From NCBI GenBank assembly GCA_041164045.1, contig JBEAQD010000023.1, positions 1-14,975 of the forward strand: a DNA stretch of 14,975 nt. The letters are read 5' to 3'. This document shows, piece after piece, positions 1 to 6,296 of the stretch. The position numbers were made by a program, and so were the translations under genes. The notes under the pieces are model-generated. The model had not been told where the DNA came from. It did not search any database and saw only the letters and a list, made by a program, of their open reading frames with translations. The stretch's first letter is position 1, and each line of letters opens with the position of its first letter. The DNA comes from CALRBF01 sp041164045 (GTDB lineage: Bacteria > Patescibacteriota > Minisyncoccia > SW-4-49-11).

Positions 1-228
1 ATAATGAGCAATAATATGATTGATATAGTAGCCAAAGACAATCATAGAAACCGTAAAGGAAATTAACATTAATAATCTAATATCCCTATATAGCCAATAT
101 ATGACAATTATAAAAGGCATAGTAGCTATTACCCAAACAGATTGTAAAACAAAAAAAGAGCCTATCAAAGCTCCAATTAATAAACCTATCTGAATAGATA
201 GACTAAGATTTGGTATTATATTTTTCAT
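1..228 (-). CDS. Membrane protein N-terminus, partial (possibly ComEC-like)
   Basis: The reading frame is open from an ATG at 226-228 to the window edge, giving 76 residues. It starts MKNIIPNLSLSIQIGLL and has three hydrophobic stretches (about residues 13-32, 34-46 and 51-72), the last two separated by a charged turn, YRDIR. No catalytic motif is visible. A short helix, a turn and a further helix ending in GYY resembles the N-terminal DUF4131 region of ComEC/Rec2 DNA-uptake channels, but this is only a pattern resemblance and any polytopic membrane protein would fit. The start lies two bases after the 3' end of tRNA-Val, so the two are probably cotranscribed. An in-frame ATG at 235-237 lies inside the tRNA and is an unlikely start. 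There is no ribosome-binding site. Confidence 0.6.
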   Translation of the reverse strand, partial: MKNIIPNLSLSIQIGLLIGALIGSFFVLQSVWVIATMPFIIVIYWLYRDIRLLMLISFTVSMIVFGYYINHIIAHY

Positions 229-230
229 AG

Positions 231-304
231 TGCGCATAAATGGATTCGAACCATTGACCTCATCCACGTCAAGGATGCGCTCTAACCAACTGAGCTATAC
301 GCGC
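231..304 (-). tRNA. tRNA-Val (anticodon GAC)
   Basis: The 74-nt gene folds into a complete cloverleaf. The 7-bp acceptor stem GCGCGTA/TATGCGC has one G-U pair. The D stem is GCTC/GAGC with loop AGTTGGTTA. The anticodon stem is CATCC/GGATG with loop TTGACGT, placing GAC at positions 34-36, which reads the valine codons GUC and GUU. The variable loop is AGGTC, and the T arm is AATGG/CCATT with loop TTCGAAT. The discriminator base is A. The CCA end is not encoded, so it must be added after transcription. A near-consensus promoter lies directly upstream. Confidence 0.96.
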
Positions 305-317
305 TTACTGTTTTTAT

Positions 318-346
318 ATTATATACAATATTTGACTATTTGTAAA
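318..346 (-). promoter_or_regulatory. Promoter of tRNA-Val
   Basis: On the minus strand the -35 box is TTTACA (341-346) and the -10 box is TATAAT (318-323), separated by exactly 17 bp. Transcription should begin near 311, about 7 nt before the mature tRNA end at 304. Confidence 0.8.
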
Positions 347-404
347 ATAAATGTTGTACTAGATTGCTAAATAGTAGATAAGTTGCGAGTTATGCCATCT
401 TCTA

Positions 405-624
405 TTCGTAGGGGCGACATTTCAGTCGACCGTATTTCAGTTTTTGTCTTTTTTATCTTCTGCCCCCCTTTCTCAGACTTTCAGTCTACCTTTCAGGATT
501 CCCCCTCCGAAGGAGGAGAAAAATAAAATTTACAAAGTTTAATCCACCTTCCTCCTACGGGGACTTCCTCCAAAGGGAGACAAAAAGCTTGAATCAACTG
601 TCTTCCTTTCTACCGTACTAGTAC
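405..624. repeat. Intergenic hairpin-repeat cluster A
   Basis: Most of the gene-free stretch 305-636 is a GC-richer block of small inverted repeats. They are GGGCGAC/GTCGACC with loop ATTTCA (412-431, one mismatch), AGAC/GTCT with loop TTTCA (475-487), CCTCC/GGAGG with loop GAA (504-516), CTTCCT/AGGGAG with loop CCAA (564-579), and the perfect palindrome GTACTAGTAC (615-624). Several units recur in the cluster at 2631-2998. No credible reading frame crosses it. It lies 3' of the trigger factor gene and 5' of the tRNA promoter. The hairpins lack convincing U tracts, so a terminator role is only possible. The make-up resembles short palindromic intergenic repeats seen in many bacterial genomes. 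Confidence 0.7.
558..585 (+). repeat. 28-nt direct repeat, copy 1
   Basis: This segment, starting CGGGGACTTCCTCC, matches 2941-2968 at 26 of 28 positions in the same orientation. One of the two differences changes a C-G pair to a U-G wobble, and the other falls in the loop of the internal hairpin (564-579), so the fold is kept. Confidence 0.85.
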
Positions 625-636
625 TTTATTCTAAAA

Positions 637-1905
637 TTACAAATTACCAAGATAATCCAAAGCCATCTTATCTGTGATTTCAGATTTAACTATAAGATTC
701 AATCTCTCCATATCAATATTTTTCTTATCCTTATCAGAATATCTCTCCAAAATATGATGAATTCTATGCTTTACCTCTTTCTCATCTACTTCGAAATTCT
801 GTTCCTCGGCAATAGCTCTTAGCAATAACATTAATTTTACTCTAGATTCAGCTTGTGGTATTGCCTCTTCTAGTAACTTTTCTCTAGTTTTACCAGCCTG
901 AGCAAGAGCATCATCAAGAGTATGTCCTGAATATAAAGCTCTCTGCTCCATCTCCTGAATTAACTTATCTCTCTCTGAGATTACCAAAACATCTGGTAAT
1001 TCTACTTTAATTTTAGCTAATATTGCATCTACTACAGCCTGGGTATAATTAGTCTGGATTTCATTTTTTCTCTCAGCAATAAGACCTTCTTTTAAGCTAG
1101 CTTCCAAGTCAGCAATAGTTTTCTCCCCATTACTTAAAACTTTGGCAAAATCATCATTCCAATCTGGGAGAACAACTTCTTGCACATCATTAACTGTAAT
1201 GGCAAAATGTCCCATTTTACCAGCTATATCCTTATTATGATACTCATCTGGGAATTTGATATCAAATTCTTTTTTATCTCCAGCCTTAAGTCCAATTACC
1301 TCATCTTCAAAACCAGGTATGAATTTATCAGCTCCGATCTCCACTGGCATTTTCTCAGATTTATCAAACTCTTTTTTATCTACTGTCAAGAAATAATCTA
1401 GACTGACAGTATCTCCTTTTTGAGCTGCTCGATCTACTATATTCTGAGTACCACGAGATTTTTGCAAATATTTTTTGGCTTCTTCTACATCTTTGTCAGT
1501 AATATCTTCGTCTTCTTTAGTGATTTTAGCTACTAATTTTTTATAATCCGGTAATTTTATCTCTGGCATTATACTAATAATAGCGGTATATTCTAGATTA
1601 TCTTGAGAAGCTTCTTCTGATAATTTGATCTCTGGACTAGCTAATGGAGATATATTTTCTTGCTCAATTGCTTTTTTATAAGAATCATTGATAGCATATT
1701 CAAATGTTTCATTCAATAAATCAGTGGGATGAATTTGCTTAGCTACTAACTCTTTGGGAGCTTCACCCTTTCTAAATCCAGGAACAGTAATTTTCTTAGC
1801 CAATCTAGCTGTTGTCTGGTCAATATATTTTACCATCTCGGCCTGTTCAATCTGTATGGTAAACTCTACCTGTGACTTAGGTAAATCTTTTTTCGTAATT
1901 TTCAT
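637..1905 (-). CDS. tig: Trigger factor, ribosome-associated chaperone and prolyl isomerase
   Basis: The 422-residue product has the usual three-part layout. The N-terminal ribosome-binding domain (about 1-115) carries the signature GFRKGEAP at 43-50, the loop that docks on ribosomal protein L23. An FKBP-type prolyl isomerase domain follows (about 160-245), with KGDTVSLDYFLTVD near its start and IPGFEDEVIGLKAGDKKEF in the middle. The C-terminal, SurA-like chaperone domain is rich in charged helices. The protein binds nascent chains leaving the ribosome in the cytoplasm. The start MKITKKDL matches the family. It is transcribed from its own promoter, divergently from VKOR. The sequence just before the ATG is AAGTATAATTT, with no Shine-Dalgarno. 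Length is close to the E. coli protein (432). Confidence 0.96.
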   Translation of the reverse strand: MKITKKDLPKSQVEFTIQIEQAEMVKYIDQTTARLAKKITVPGFRKGEAPKELVAKQIHPTDLLNETFEYAINDSYKKAIEQENISPLASPEIKLSEEASQDNLEYTAIISIMPEIKLPDYKKLVAKITKEDEDITDKDVEEAKKYLQKSRGTQNIVDRAAQKGDTVSLDYFLTVDKKEFDKSEKMPVEIGADKFIPGFEDEVIGLKAGDKKEFDIKFPDEYHNKDIAGKMGHFAITVNDVQEVVLPDWNDDFAKVLSNGEKTIADLEASLKEGLIAERKNEIQTNYTQAVVDAILAKIKVELPDVLVISERDKLIQEMEQRALYSGHTLDDALAQAGKTREKLLEEAIPQAESRVKLMLLLRAIAEEQNFEVDEKEVKHRIHHILERYSDKDKKNIDMERLNLIVKSEITDKMALDYLGNL

Positions 1906-1939
1906 AAATTATACTTGTTTATCAATAATAATGTTATTA

Positions 1940-1968
1940 ATTATAGCATTAAAACAACTTTTTTTCAA
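1940..1968 (-). promoter_or_regulatory. Promoter of trigger factor gene
   Basis: On the minus strand the -35 box TTGAAA (1963-1968) is 17 bp from the -10 box TATAAT (1940-1945), which is preceded by TGC, an extended -10. Transcription would start near 1933, giving a leader of about 28 nt. A second TATAAT at 1908-1913 is too close to the ATG to be a promoter for this start. Confidence 0.8.
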
Positions 1969-1977
1969 GCTTTTGTC

Positions 1978-2006
1978 TTGTTATAAACAATACTATAGGC
2001 TATAAT
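1978..2006 (+). promoter_or_regulatory. Promoter of VKOR gene
   Basis: The -35 box TTGTTA (1978-1983) and the -10 box TATAAT (2001-2006) are 17 bp apart. Transcription should start near 2013, about 21 nt before the GTG start. Its -35 lies only 9 bp from the -35 of the divergent trigger factor promoter. Confidence 0.75.
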
Positions 2007-2033
2007 AGAAATATATCTAAATAACATACTATT

Positions 2034-2603
2034 GTGAAAAATATTATAGCTAATCTAAAAAATAATTACCCTCATACTATAATCCTATTACTATTTGCAA
2101 TAACCGGTTTTTGGGCGGCTTTTACAATTAGTTATGAAAAGTTTATGATTCTTAATAATCCTCTTTATACTCCTGGTTGTAGTATAAATGCCTGGATTGA
2201 CTGTGGGAAGGTAATGAATAGTCAATATGCCACTATGTTTGGCTTTCCGAATTCTTGGCTTGGATTGATGGGCTGGCCTATGGCTTGGTTGACTGTATTA
2301 TATTTACTTACTCATAAAAAATTATCCAAAGCTTTTATGCTAATTGCTCTGTCAATCACCATACCAGCGGTAATAATATCGTATATTTGGACATATCTTG
2401 CCTTTTTTGAAATTGGAGCGGTTTGTCCTTGGTGTATTTTATCTTGTGTATCAGCCACTCTTGCTTCTGCTACTTTGGTTGACCTTAATCGCAGACAAGG
2501 ATTTATCAAATTCCCCATTAAATCCTTTAATACTTGGGCTATTAGCTTAGCCTTGTGGTTTGGATTGTGGGGAGTATTATTATATTTTGCTGTGTTGAGG
2601 TAG
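2034..2603 (+). CDS. VKOR-family membrane thiol oxidoreductase
   Basis: The 189-residue integral membrane protein has about five hydrophobic helices (near 16-34, 73-92, 97-115, 116-148 and 165-187). The active-site pair is C131-P-W-C134 at the end of a helix. The second pair, C49 and C57, sits in the loop after the first helix (TPGCSINAWIDCGKVMNSQYA), and the family Ser/Thr is S63. FGFPNSWLG (69-77) is also a family signature. Bacterial VKORs reoxidise a DsbA-like thioredoxin partner with quinone and so drive disulfide formation outside the membrane. This copy has no fused thioredoxin domain, so the partner must be encoded elsewhere. GTG is the most upstream sensible start and lies about 21 nt from the predicted transcription start. 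There is no Shine-Dalgarno. Confidence 0.93.
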   Translation: MKNIIANLKNNYPHTIILLLFAITGFWAAFTISYEKFMILNNPLYTPGCSINAWIDCGKVMNSQYATMFGFPNSWLGLMGWPMAWLTVLYLLTHKKLSKAFMLIALSITIPAVIISYIWTYLAFFEIGAVCPWCILSCVSATLASATLVDLNRRQGFIKFPIKSFNTWAISLALWFGLWGVLLYFAVLR

Positions 2604-2703
2604 AAACGGATAGTTTACACCTTAATAAAGTCCTCCTTTGGAGGAGGTGGCACAAAGTGCCGGAGATGGATAGTTAGTAAAATATGATTGCAAATATAAT
2701 ACT

Positions 2704-2730
2704 ATTATAAACTATAATTTAGTTTATAAT
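2704..2730. repeat. 11-bp perfect AT hairpin
   Basis: ATTATAAACTA (2704-2714) and TAGTTTATAAT (2720-2730) are perfect inverted repeats around a 5-nt loop. They are nested inside the 7-bp inverted repeat TGGATAG/CTATCCA, which makes a two-layer stem. Confidence 0.8.
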
Positions 2731-2822
2731 CTATCCACCCTCCACCGTCGCAAATGTGATTTGCTCCTGTTAAACCTCACGGTTTCCCAACCTTCCTCCA
2801 CGGGAAAACTCACCATTTCCAC

Positions 2823-2910
2823 TAATCCCCCTAAAACCCCGTCTCGGACACCTCAGGTTTCCGACACTCGGAGCCATAGCTCCTCGCTGACTTCCTACTT
2901 AGGGGGATTA
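2823..2910. repeat. 88-bp element bounded by 12-bp perfect inverted repeats
   Basis: TAATCCCCCTAA (2823-2834) and TTAGGGGGATTA (2899-2910) are exact reverse complements. Inside are two more hairpins: TCGGACACC/GGTTTCCGA (2844-2864, 8 of 9 pairs, loop TCA) and GGAGC/GCTCC (2870-2883, loop CATA). The whole could fold as a three-way junction in RNA or as a cruciform in DNA. It could be a small MITE-like repeat or a structured RNA. No flanking target-site duplication is evident. Confidence 0.75.
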
Positions 2911-2940
2911 CTTCTCCTTTCACAGACCTTCAGTCTATTT

Positions 2941-2968
2941 CGGGGACTCCCTCCTAAGGGAGACAAAA
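2941..2968 (+). repeat. 28-nt direct repeat, copy 2
   Basis: This copy matches 558-585 at 26 of 28 positions and holds the hairpin CTCCCT/AGGGAG with loop CCTA (2947-2962). Confidence 0.85.
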
Positions 2969-3037
2969 TAATAGGTTCGGGTGACTGAAAGGTCACCCCT
3001 TCCTAAACAATGTATGAGAGGCAAAGTTTTAATTTAC

Positions 3038-5071
3038 CTACTTAGTTGACTTAGCTAATCGTCTTAAGAGAGCATCCATACTTGGTTCTTGACCTCGAAA
3101 TCTTTTATATAAGGTCATTGGATGTTCGGATCCGCCTTTGGATAATATATGTTCTCTGAATTTTGCTCCTATGTTAGAATCTAAGACTTTACCTTGAGAT
3201 AAGAAATATTCAAAGGCATCGGCATCTAATAATTCGGAATATTTATAGCTATAATATCCAGCTGAATATCCCCCATCAAAAATATGACTAAAAGCCGAGC
3301 TAATCAAAACTCCATCTTCAGCTGGGAATAGAGCTGTGCTTTGATTGATTTCATCTTCCAGAGCATTCACATCCAATGGACTAAATTCTCTAGTATTATA
3401 ATGCCAAGCTAAATCTAATTTACCAAATCTAATTTGTCTCACAGTAGCTGCCGCTTCATGAAATGATGATACAGCTTGAATAATCTTTATATCCTGACTT
3501 GATAGAGGCTCGCCTGTTTGCCAATGCTTAGCTATAATAGCTAATATCTCAGGCTCATATACCCAGTTCTCCATCAATTGTGATGGTAATTCCACAAAGT
3601 CTCTGTAAACATTAGTTCCATTAAGAGATGAATACCTCCCCTTACCTAGAAGTCCATGCAATCCATGTCCAAATTCATGAAATAAAGTCAAAACTTCATT
3701 TATAGTCAATAAAGAGGGAACCTCTCTTTGTGGTCTAGTGAAATTGAGTACTAGTGATATATATGGAGTATAAGTTTTGTTATCCCTAATATGAGCTAAT
3801 CTAAATTCTGTCATCCAGGCTCCAGATGATTTACCAGCTCTTGGATAAAAGTCAAGATAAAGTATCCCAATATGCTCACCATTAGCTTCTTGCACTTCAT
3901 AAACTTCGACTTCAGAATTATAACCAGGAATATCTGGTCTCAATATAAATTGTAGCCCGTATAACTCTTTAGCTATATTGAATAATCCCTGCAAGACTTG
4001 ACTCAATGGGAAATATTGTCTAATTCTCTCCTCATCAAATTGATATTTGGTTTGTTTGATCTTATCGGCATAATAGGCATAATCATAAGCTCTTAGCTCA
4101 TCTATTTCAGAACTTGCAAATTCATTTACATCAGAGATTTCTAACTTAGCCTGATCGATTGCTTTCTTCAATAATTGATCTAATAAAGCTTCTACTTTAC
4201 TTGGGTGTTGTAGCATTCTTTTTTCTAAGACATAGTCAGCATGTGTCTCATAACCTAATAATTGAGCTCTTTCTTTCCTTAGAGTAGCAATTTGTTTTAA
4301 AATTTCTCTATTATCATATTCATTCCCTTGAGCTCCTCTGGTATTATAGGCTAGGTATAATTCTTTCCTCAAGCTTCTATTCTGAGCATATTGCATAAAA
4401 GGAATATAGGAAGGGTAGGATAAATCTACTATCCACTCATTAGGATTATCTTTGCTCTGATATTGAGTGATAATTGACTCAGGAATTCCTGCCAAATCTG
4501 ACTTATCTGTAATTACTAATTTATAATTATTATTCTCTGCTAAGATATTTTGTCCAAATTTTTGCGACAAATTAGATAATTGTAGATCAATTTTTCGTAA
4601 CTTTTGCTTTTGATCATCTTCTAATAAAGCTCCGTTTCTGGTAAAAAATGAATAAGTCTCCTCTAATAAAGTTTTTTGCTCAGGAGTGGATAAATTTAGA
4701 TTCTCCTTTTTCTGATAGACTTGCTTGACTTGTAAGAAAAGTTTAGCATTGAGAGAAATATCATTCCAAAAGTTGGTAATAATTTCTCCTAATTCTAAAA
4801 ATACTTCCTGTAATTCTGGATTAGTATCAGCTAAATTCAAATTCAAAGCCATAAGGTGTATATACTGCACCTCATAGGTAGCATATTCCAAAGCCTCAAT
4901 TGTATTCTCAAAATTTGGAGCTGATAATTCTTCAATAGCCTTAATTCTATTTTTAGCAATTTCTATATGATGTTGAATAGCCTCAATATAATGAGAATTT
5001 TGGATTTCTCCAAAAGGTATAAAACCTTCTGGAGTATTAAAACCTAAATCTATCAGTGGATTAGTGTTCAT
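3038..5071 (-). CDS. M3 family zinc metallopeptidase, Dcp/oligopeptidase A type
   Basis: The 677-residue length is normal for peptidyl-dipeptidase Dcp and oligopeptidase A. The zinc site is HEFGH at 465-469, with the third ligand E494 in DFVELPSQ, the same 29-residue spacing from the first His as in thimet oligopeptidase. The N-terminus (NPLIDLGFNTPEGFIPF) and the C-terminal block from about 641 (GGSEHPMTLYKRFRGQEPS) look more like Dcp than oligopeptidase A. There is no signal peptide, so it is probably cytoplasmic and degrades short peptides. It is the last gene of a minus-strand operon, 20 bp after superoxide dismutase. No Shine-Dalgarno precedes the ATG. Hairpin GGGTGAC/GTCACCC, about 40 nt past the stop, may form the mRNA 3' end. 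The exact cleavage specificity cannot be read from sequence. Confidence 0.94.
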   Translation of the reverse strand: MNTNPLIDLGFNTPEGFIPFGEIQNSHYIEAIQHHIEIAKNRIKAIEELSAPNFENTIEALEYATYEVQYIHLMALNLNLADTNPELQEVFLELGEIITNFWNDISLNAKLFLQVKQVYQKKENLNLSTPEQKTLLEETYSFFTRNGALLEDDQKQKLRKIDLQLSNLSQKFGQNILAENNNYKLVITDKSDLAGIPESIITQYQSKDNPNEWIVDLSYPSYIPFMQYAQNRSLRKELYLAYNTRGAQGNEYDNREILKQIATLRKERAQLLGYETHADYVLEKRMLQHPSKVEALLDQLLKKAIDQAKLEISDVNEFASSEIDELRAYDYAYYADKIKQTKYQFDEERIRQYFPLSQVLQGLFNIAKELYGLQFILRPDIPGYNSEVEVYEVQEANGEHIGILYLDFYPRAGKSSGAWMTEFRLAHIRDNKTYTPYISLVLNFTRPQREVPSLLTINEVLTLFHEFGHGLHGLLGKGRYSSLNGTNVYRDFVELPSQLMENWVYEPEILAIIAKHWQTGEPLSSQDIKIIQAVSSFHEAAATVRQIRFGKLDLAWHYNTREFSPLDVNALEDEINQSTALFPAEDGVLISSAFSHIFDGGYSAGYYSYKYSELLDADAFEYFLSQGKVLDSNIGAKFREHILSKGGSEHPMTLYKRFRGQEPSMDALLRRLAKSTK

Positions 5072-5091
5072 AATCTACTAAAATTTTTAGT

Positions 5092-5664
5092 TTATATTCT
5101 TTTTGCTACAACTTCCCAGTTAATAGCTGATAGATAAGTGGATACATAATCAGCCTTGGTAGATGGAGCATAATCTACCATAAAGGCATGTTCCCATAAA
5201 TCAATTACGAATACAATTGGTAACCCAGCTAAATGTCCAAGTTCATGATCAGCCACCCAAGCATTGATAAGAGTATTATTCTCAGCATCATAATAGGTAA
5301 TAACCCAACCTATTCCTCTGGTGCTGGCAATTCTCTTCAAATCAGCCATATAATTATCCAAAGACCCAAATTGAGTTATAATTAATTGTCCTAATTTAGA
5401 ATTATTATCCACAGCCTGAGCACCTTCAGATAATTGGGAAAAATAATATTCGTGTAATCTCATTCCATCGAATTCAAAACCTAGTCGTCTTTGCAATTCT
5501 GATACAACCACTGCATCTTCTCCATTTTTAAGAGCATTGATTTTATCTAATAAAATATTAGTATTCTTGACATATCCAGCATATAGGCCAAGATGCAACT
5601 GAATCTGTGTCTCAGATAGTCCCGTATTATTAGGTATATTGAAAGATTTTTCTATATAAGCCAT
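5092..5664 (-). CDS. Fe/Mn superoxide dismutase
   Basis: The 190-residue protein disproportionates superoxide. All four metal ligands are present: H24 (HLGLYAGYVKN), H71 (LHEYYF), D155 and H159 (DLWEHAF). Y31 of the AGYVKN motif fits the conserved gateway tyrosine. The outer-sphere position that is Gln in MnSODs is His here (H140 in VADHELGH), 15 residues before the Asp ligand, the same spacing as the His of mycobacterial FeSOD. That favours iron or cambialistic use, but metal choice cannot be settled from sequence. There is no signal peptide. It lies between the exonuclease and M3 peptidase genes, and a -10-like TATAAT sits at 5691-5696 just before it, so it may be expressed both from the operon and from its own promoter. 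Confidence 0.94.
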   Translation of the reverse strand: MAYIEKSFNIPNNTGLSETQIQLHLGLYAGYVKNTNILLDKINALKNGEDAVVVSELQRRLGFEFDGMRLHEYYFSQLSEGAQAVDNNSKLGQLIITQFGSLDNYMADLKRIASTRGIGWVITYYDAENNTLINAWVADHELGHLAGLPIVFVIDLWEHAFMVDYAPSTKADYVSTYLSAINWEVVAKRI

Positions 5665-5690
5665 AGTATTGAAAGTTAATTTATAGTTAC

Positions 5691-5720
5691 ATTATACTAC
5701 ACTGTATCCAAAATAGCCAA
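5691..5720 (-). promoter_or_regulatory. Possible internal promoter for superoxide dismutase
   Basis: On the minus strand a perfect -10 box TATAAT (5691-5696) follows a moderate -35 match TTGGCT (5715-5720) at 18 bp. It overlaps the last codons of the exonuclease gene. Transcription would begin near 5684, about 20 nt before the SOD ATG. Confidence 0.5.
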
Positions 5721-6296
5721 TAATTTGACCATAACCTCTTTAGTAGCCCTAATATCACCAAGAGCTGTATGAGCTTCATAATCTGTAATGCCCAAAGTAT
5801 CTGTCAGCCCTCCAGGGTTGGATAAAGAAGTTGATTTAAATATTGGTTCTTTGCCCTTGTTCACTTGTAATAAGTTAATAGTATTAGATAGGACTTTAGT
5901 ATCAATTACATTATGCCCTATTATCTCCTTCCAAAATAAATTATCTTTATCTACACTACCAAAAATATAATTAAGATAAGCAAAATCCATTGTGATAAAG
6001 TGAGCAAATAGAATGGGTTTATTTTCAAAATGTTTTTTTACAAATTTGGTGATTTGCTGTACTAATTTATCATAAGAGACTCCCTCAGCCTCTACTTTGT
6101 CTAAATCTAATTTATTAATCCGCATTGCTTCATCAGTAATCTCAAAGCCCTCAGGAACTTGAACCAAAGTCTGATAATGGGCAATTTCTTTTAGATCCTT
6201 ATCTAGTACAATCATTGCTAGCTCAATCAAAGCATTTTTATGAGGATGCTGTCCTGTAAATTCAGCATCTATACCTAAATATACTCCTTTTTTCAT
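5697..6296 (-). CDS. DEDDh-type 3'-5' exonuclease (DnaQ/RNase T-like fold)
   Basis: The 199-residue protein consists almost entirely of one exonuclease domain. The five expected catalytic residues can be assigned: D10 and E12 in GIDAEFTG (motif I), D104 in HFITMDFAY (motif II), and H176 with D181 in HTALGDIRATKE (motif III). The His-x4-Asp spacing marks the DEDDh subgroup shared by the DNA polymerase III epsilon subunit, RNase T and oligoribonuclease-like enzymes. It lacks polymerase or helicase domains, so it could act as a stand-alone proofreading or RNA-trimming enzyme; sequence does not show which. Its ATG overlaps the stop of the amidotransferase gene (ATGA), indicating translational coupling. 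Confidence 0.88.
   Translation of the reverse strand: MKKGVYLGIDAEFTGQHPHKNALIELAMIVLDKDLKEIAHYQTLVQVPEGFEITDEAMRINKLDLDKVEAEGVSYDKLVQQITKFVKKHFENKPILFAHFITMDFAYLNYIFGSVDKDNLFWKEIIGHNVIDTKVLSNTINLLQVNKGKEPIFKSTSLSNPGGLTDTLGITDYEAHTALGDIRATKEVMVKLLAILDTV

Larger units (their letters stand above)
2631..2998. repeat. Intergenic hairpin-repeat cluster B
   Basis: The 434-base gap between convergent VKOR and M3 peptidase genes is packed with inverted repeats. In order: TCCTCC/GGAGGA (2631-2645), GGCAC/GTGCC (2649-2661), TGGATAG/CTATCCA (2667-2673 and 2731-2737) enclosing an 11-bp AT hairpin, GCAAAT/ATTTGC (2750-2764), AAACC/GGTTT (2772-2785), TTTCCC/GGGAAA (2783-2807, overlapping the previous one), an 88-bp element (2823-2910), AGAC/GTCT (2924-2936), CTCCCT/AGGGAG (2947-2962) and GGGTGAC/GTCACCC (2979-2998). 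The region is GC-richer than neighbouring genes. A 75-residue open frame across it (2761-2988) has proline- and serine-rich composition imposed by the repeats and is not credible. The cluster may form the 3' ends of both flanking mRNAs, but no hairpin has a clear U tract. Confidence 0.75.

Noticed and set aside
405..624. CRISPR array
   Set aside because: The repeats are short, irregularly spaced and of different kinds. There are no uniform spacers and no cas genes nearby.
615..624. GTACTAGTAC palindrome as an operator
   Set aside because: It is a single 10-bp palindrome at the 3' side of trigger factor, with no promoter beside it.
1908..1913. TATAAT next to the trigger factor ATG as a leaderless promoter
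   Set aside because: Only 2 nt separate it from the ATG, so transcription would begin within or after the start codon, and a better promoter exists at 1940-1968.
2823..2910. Insertion sequence
   Set aside because: There is no transposase frame inside or nearby and no evident target duplication. At most it is a non-autonomous repeat.
2761..2988. 75-residue open frame on the plus strand in cluster B
   Set aside because: Its composition simply reflects the hairpin repeats. It has no ribosome-binding site, promoter or domain, and it crosses the perfect inverted repeats.
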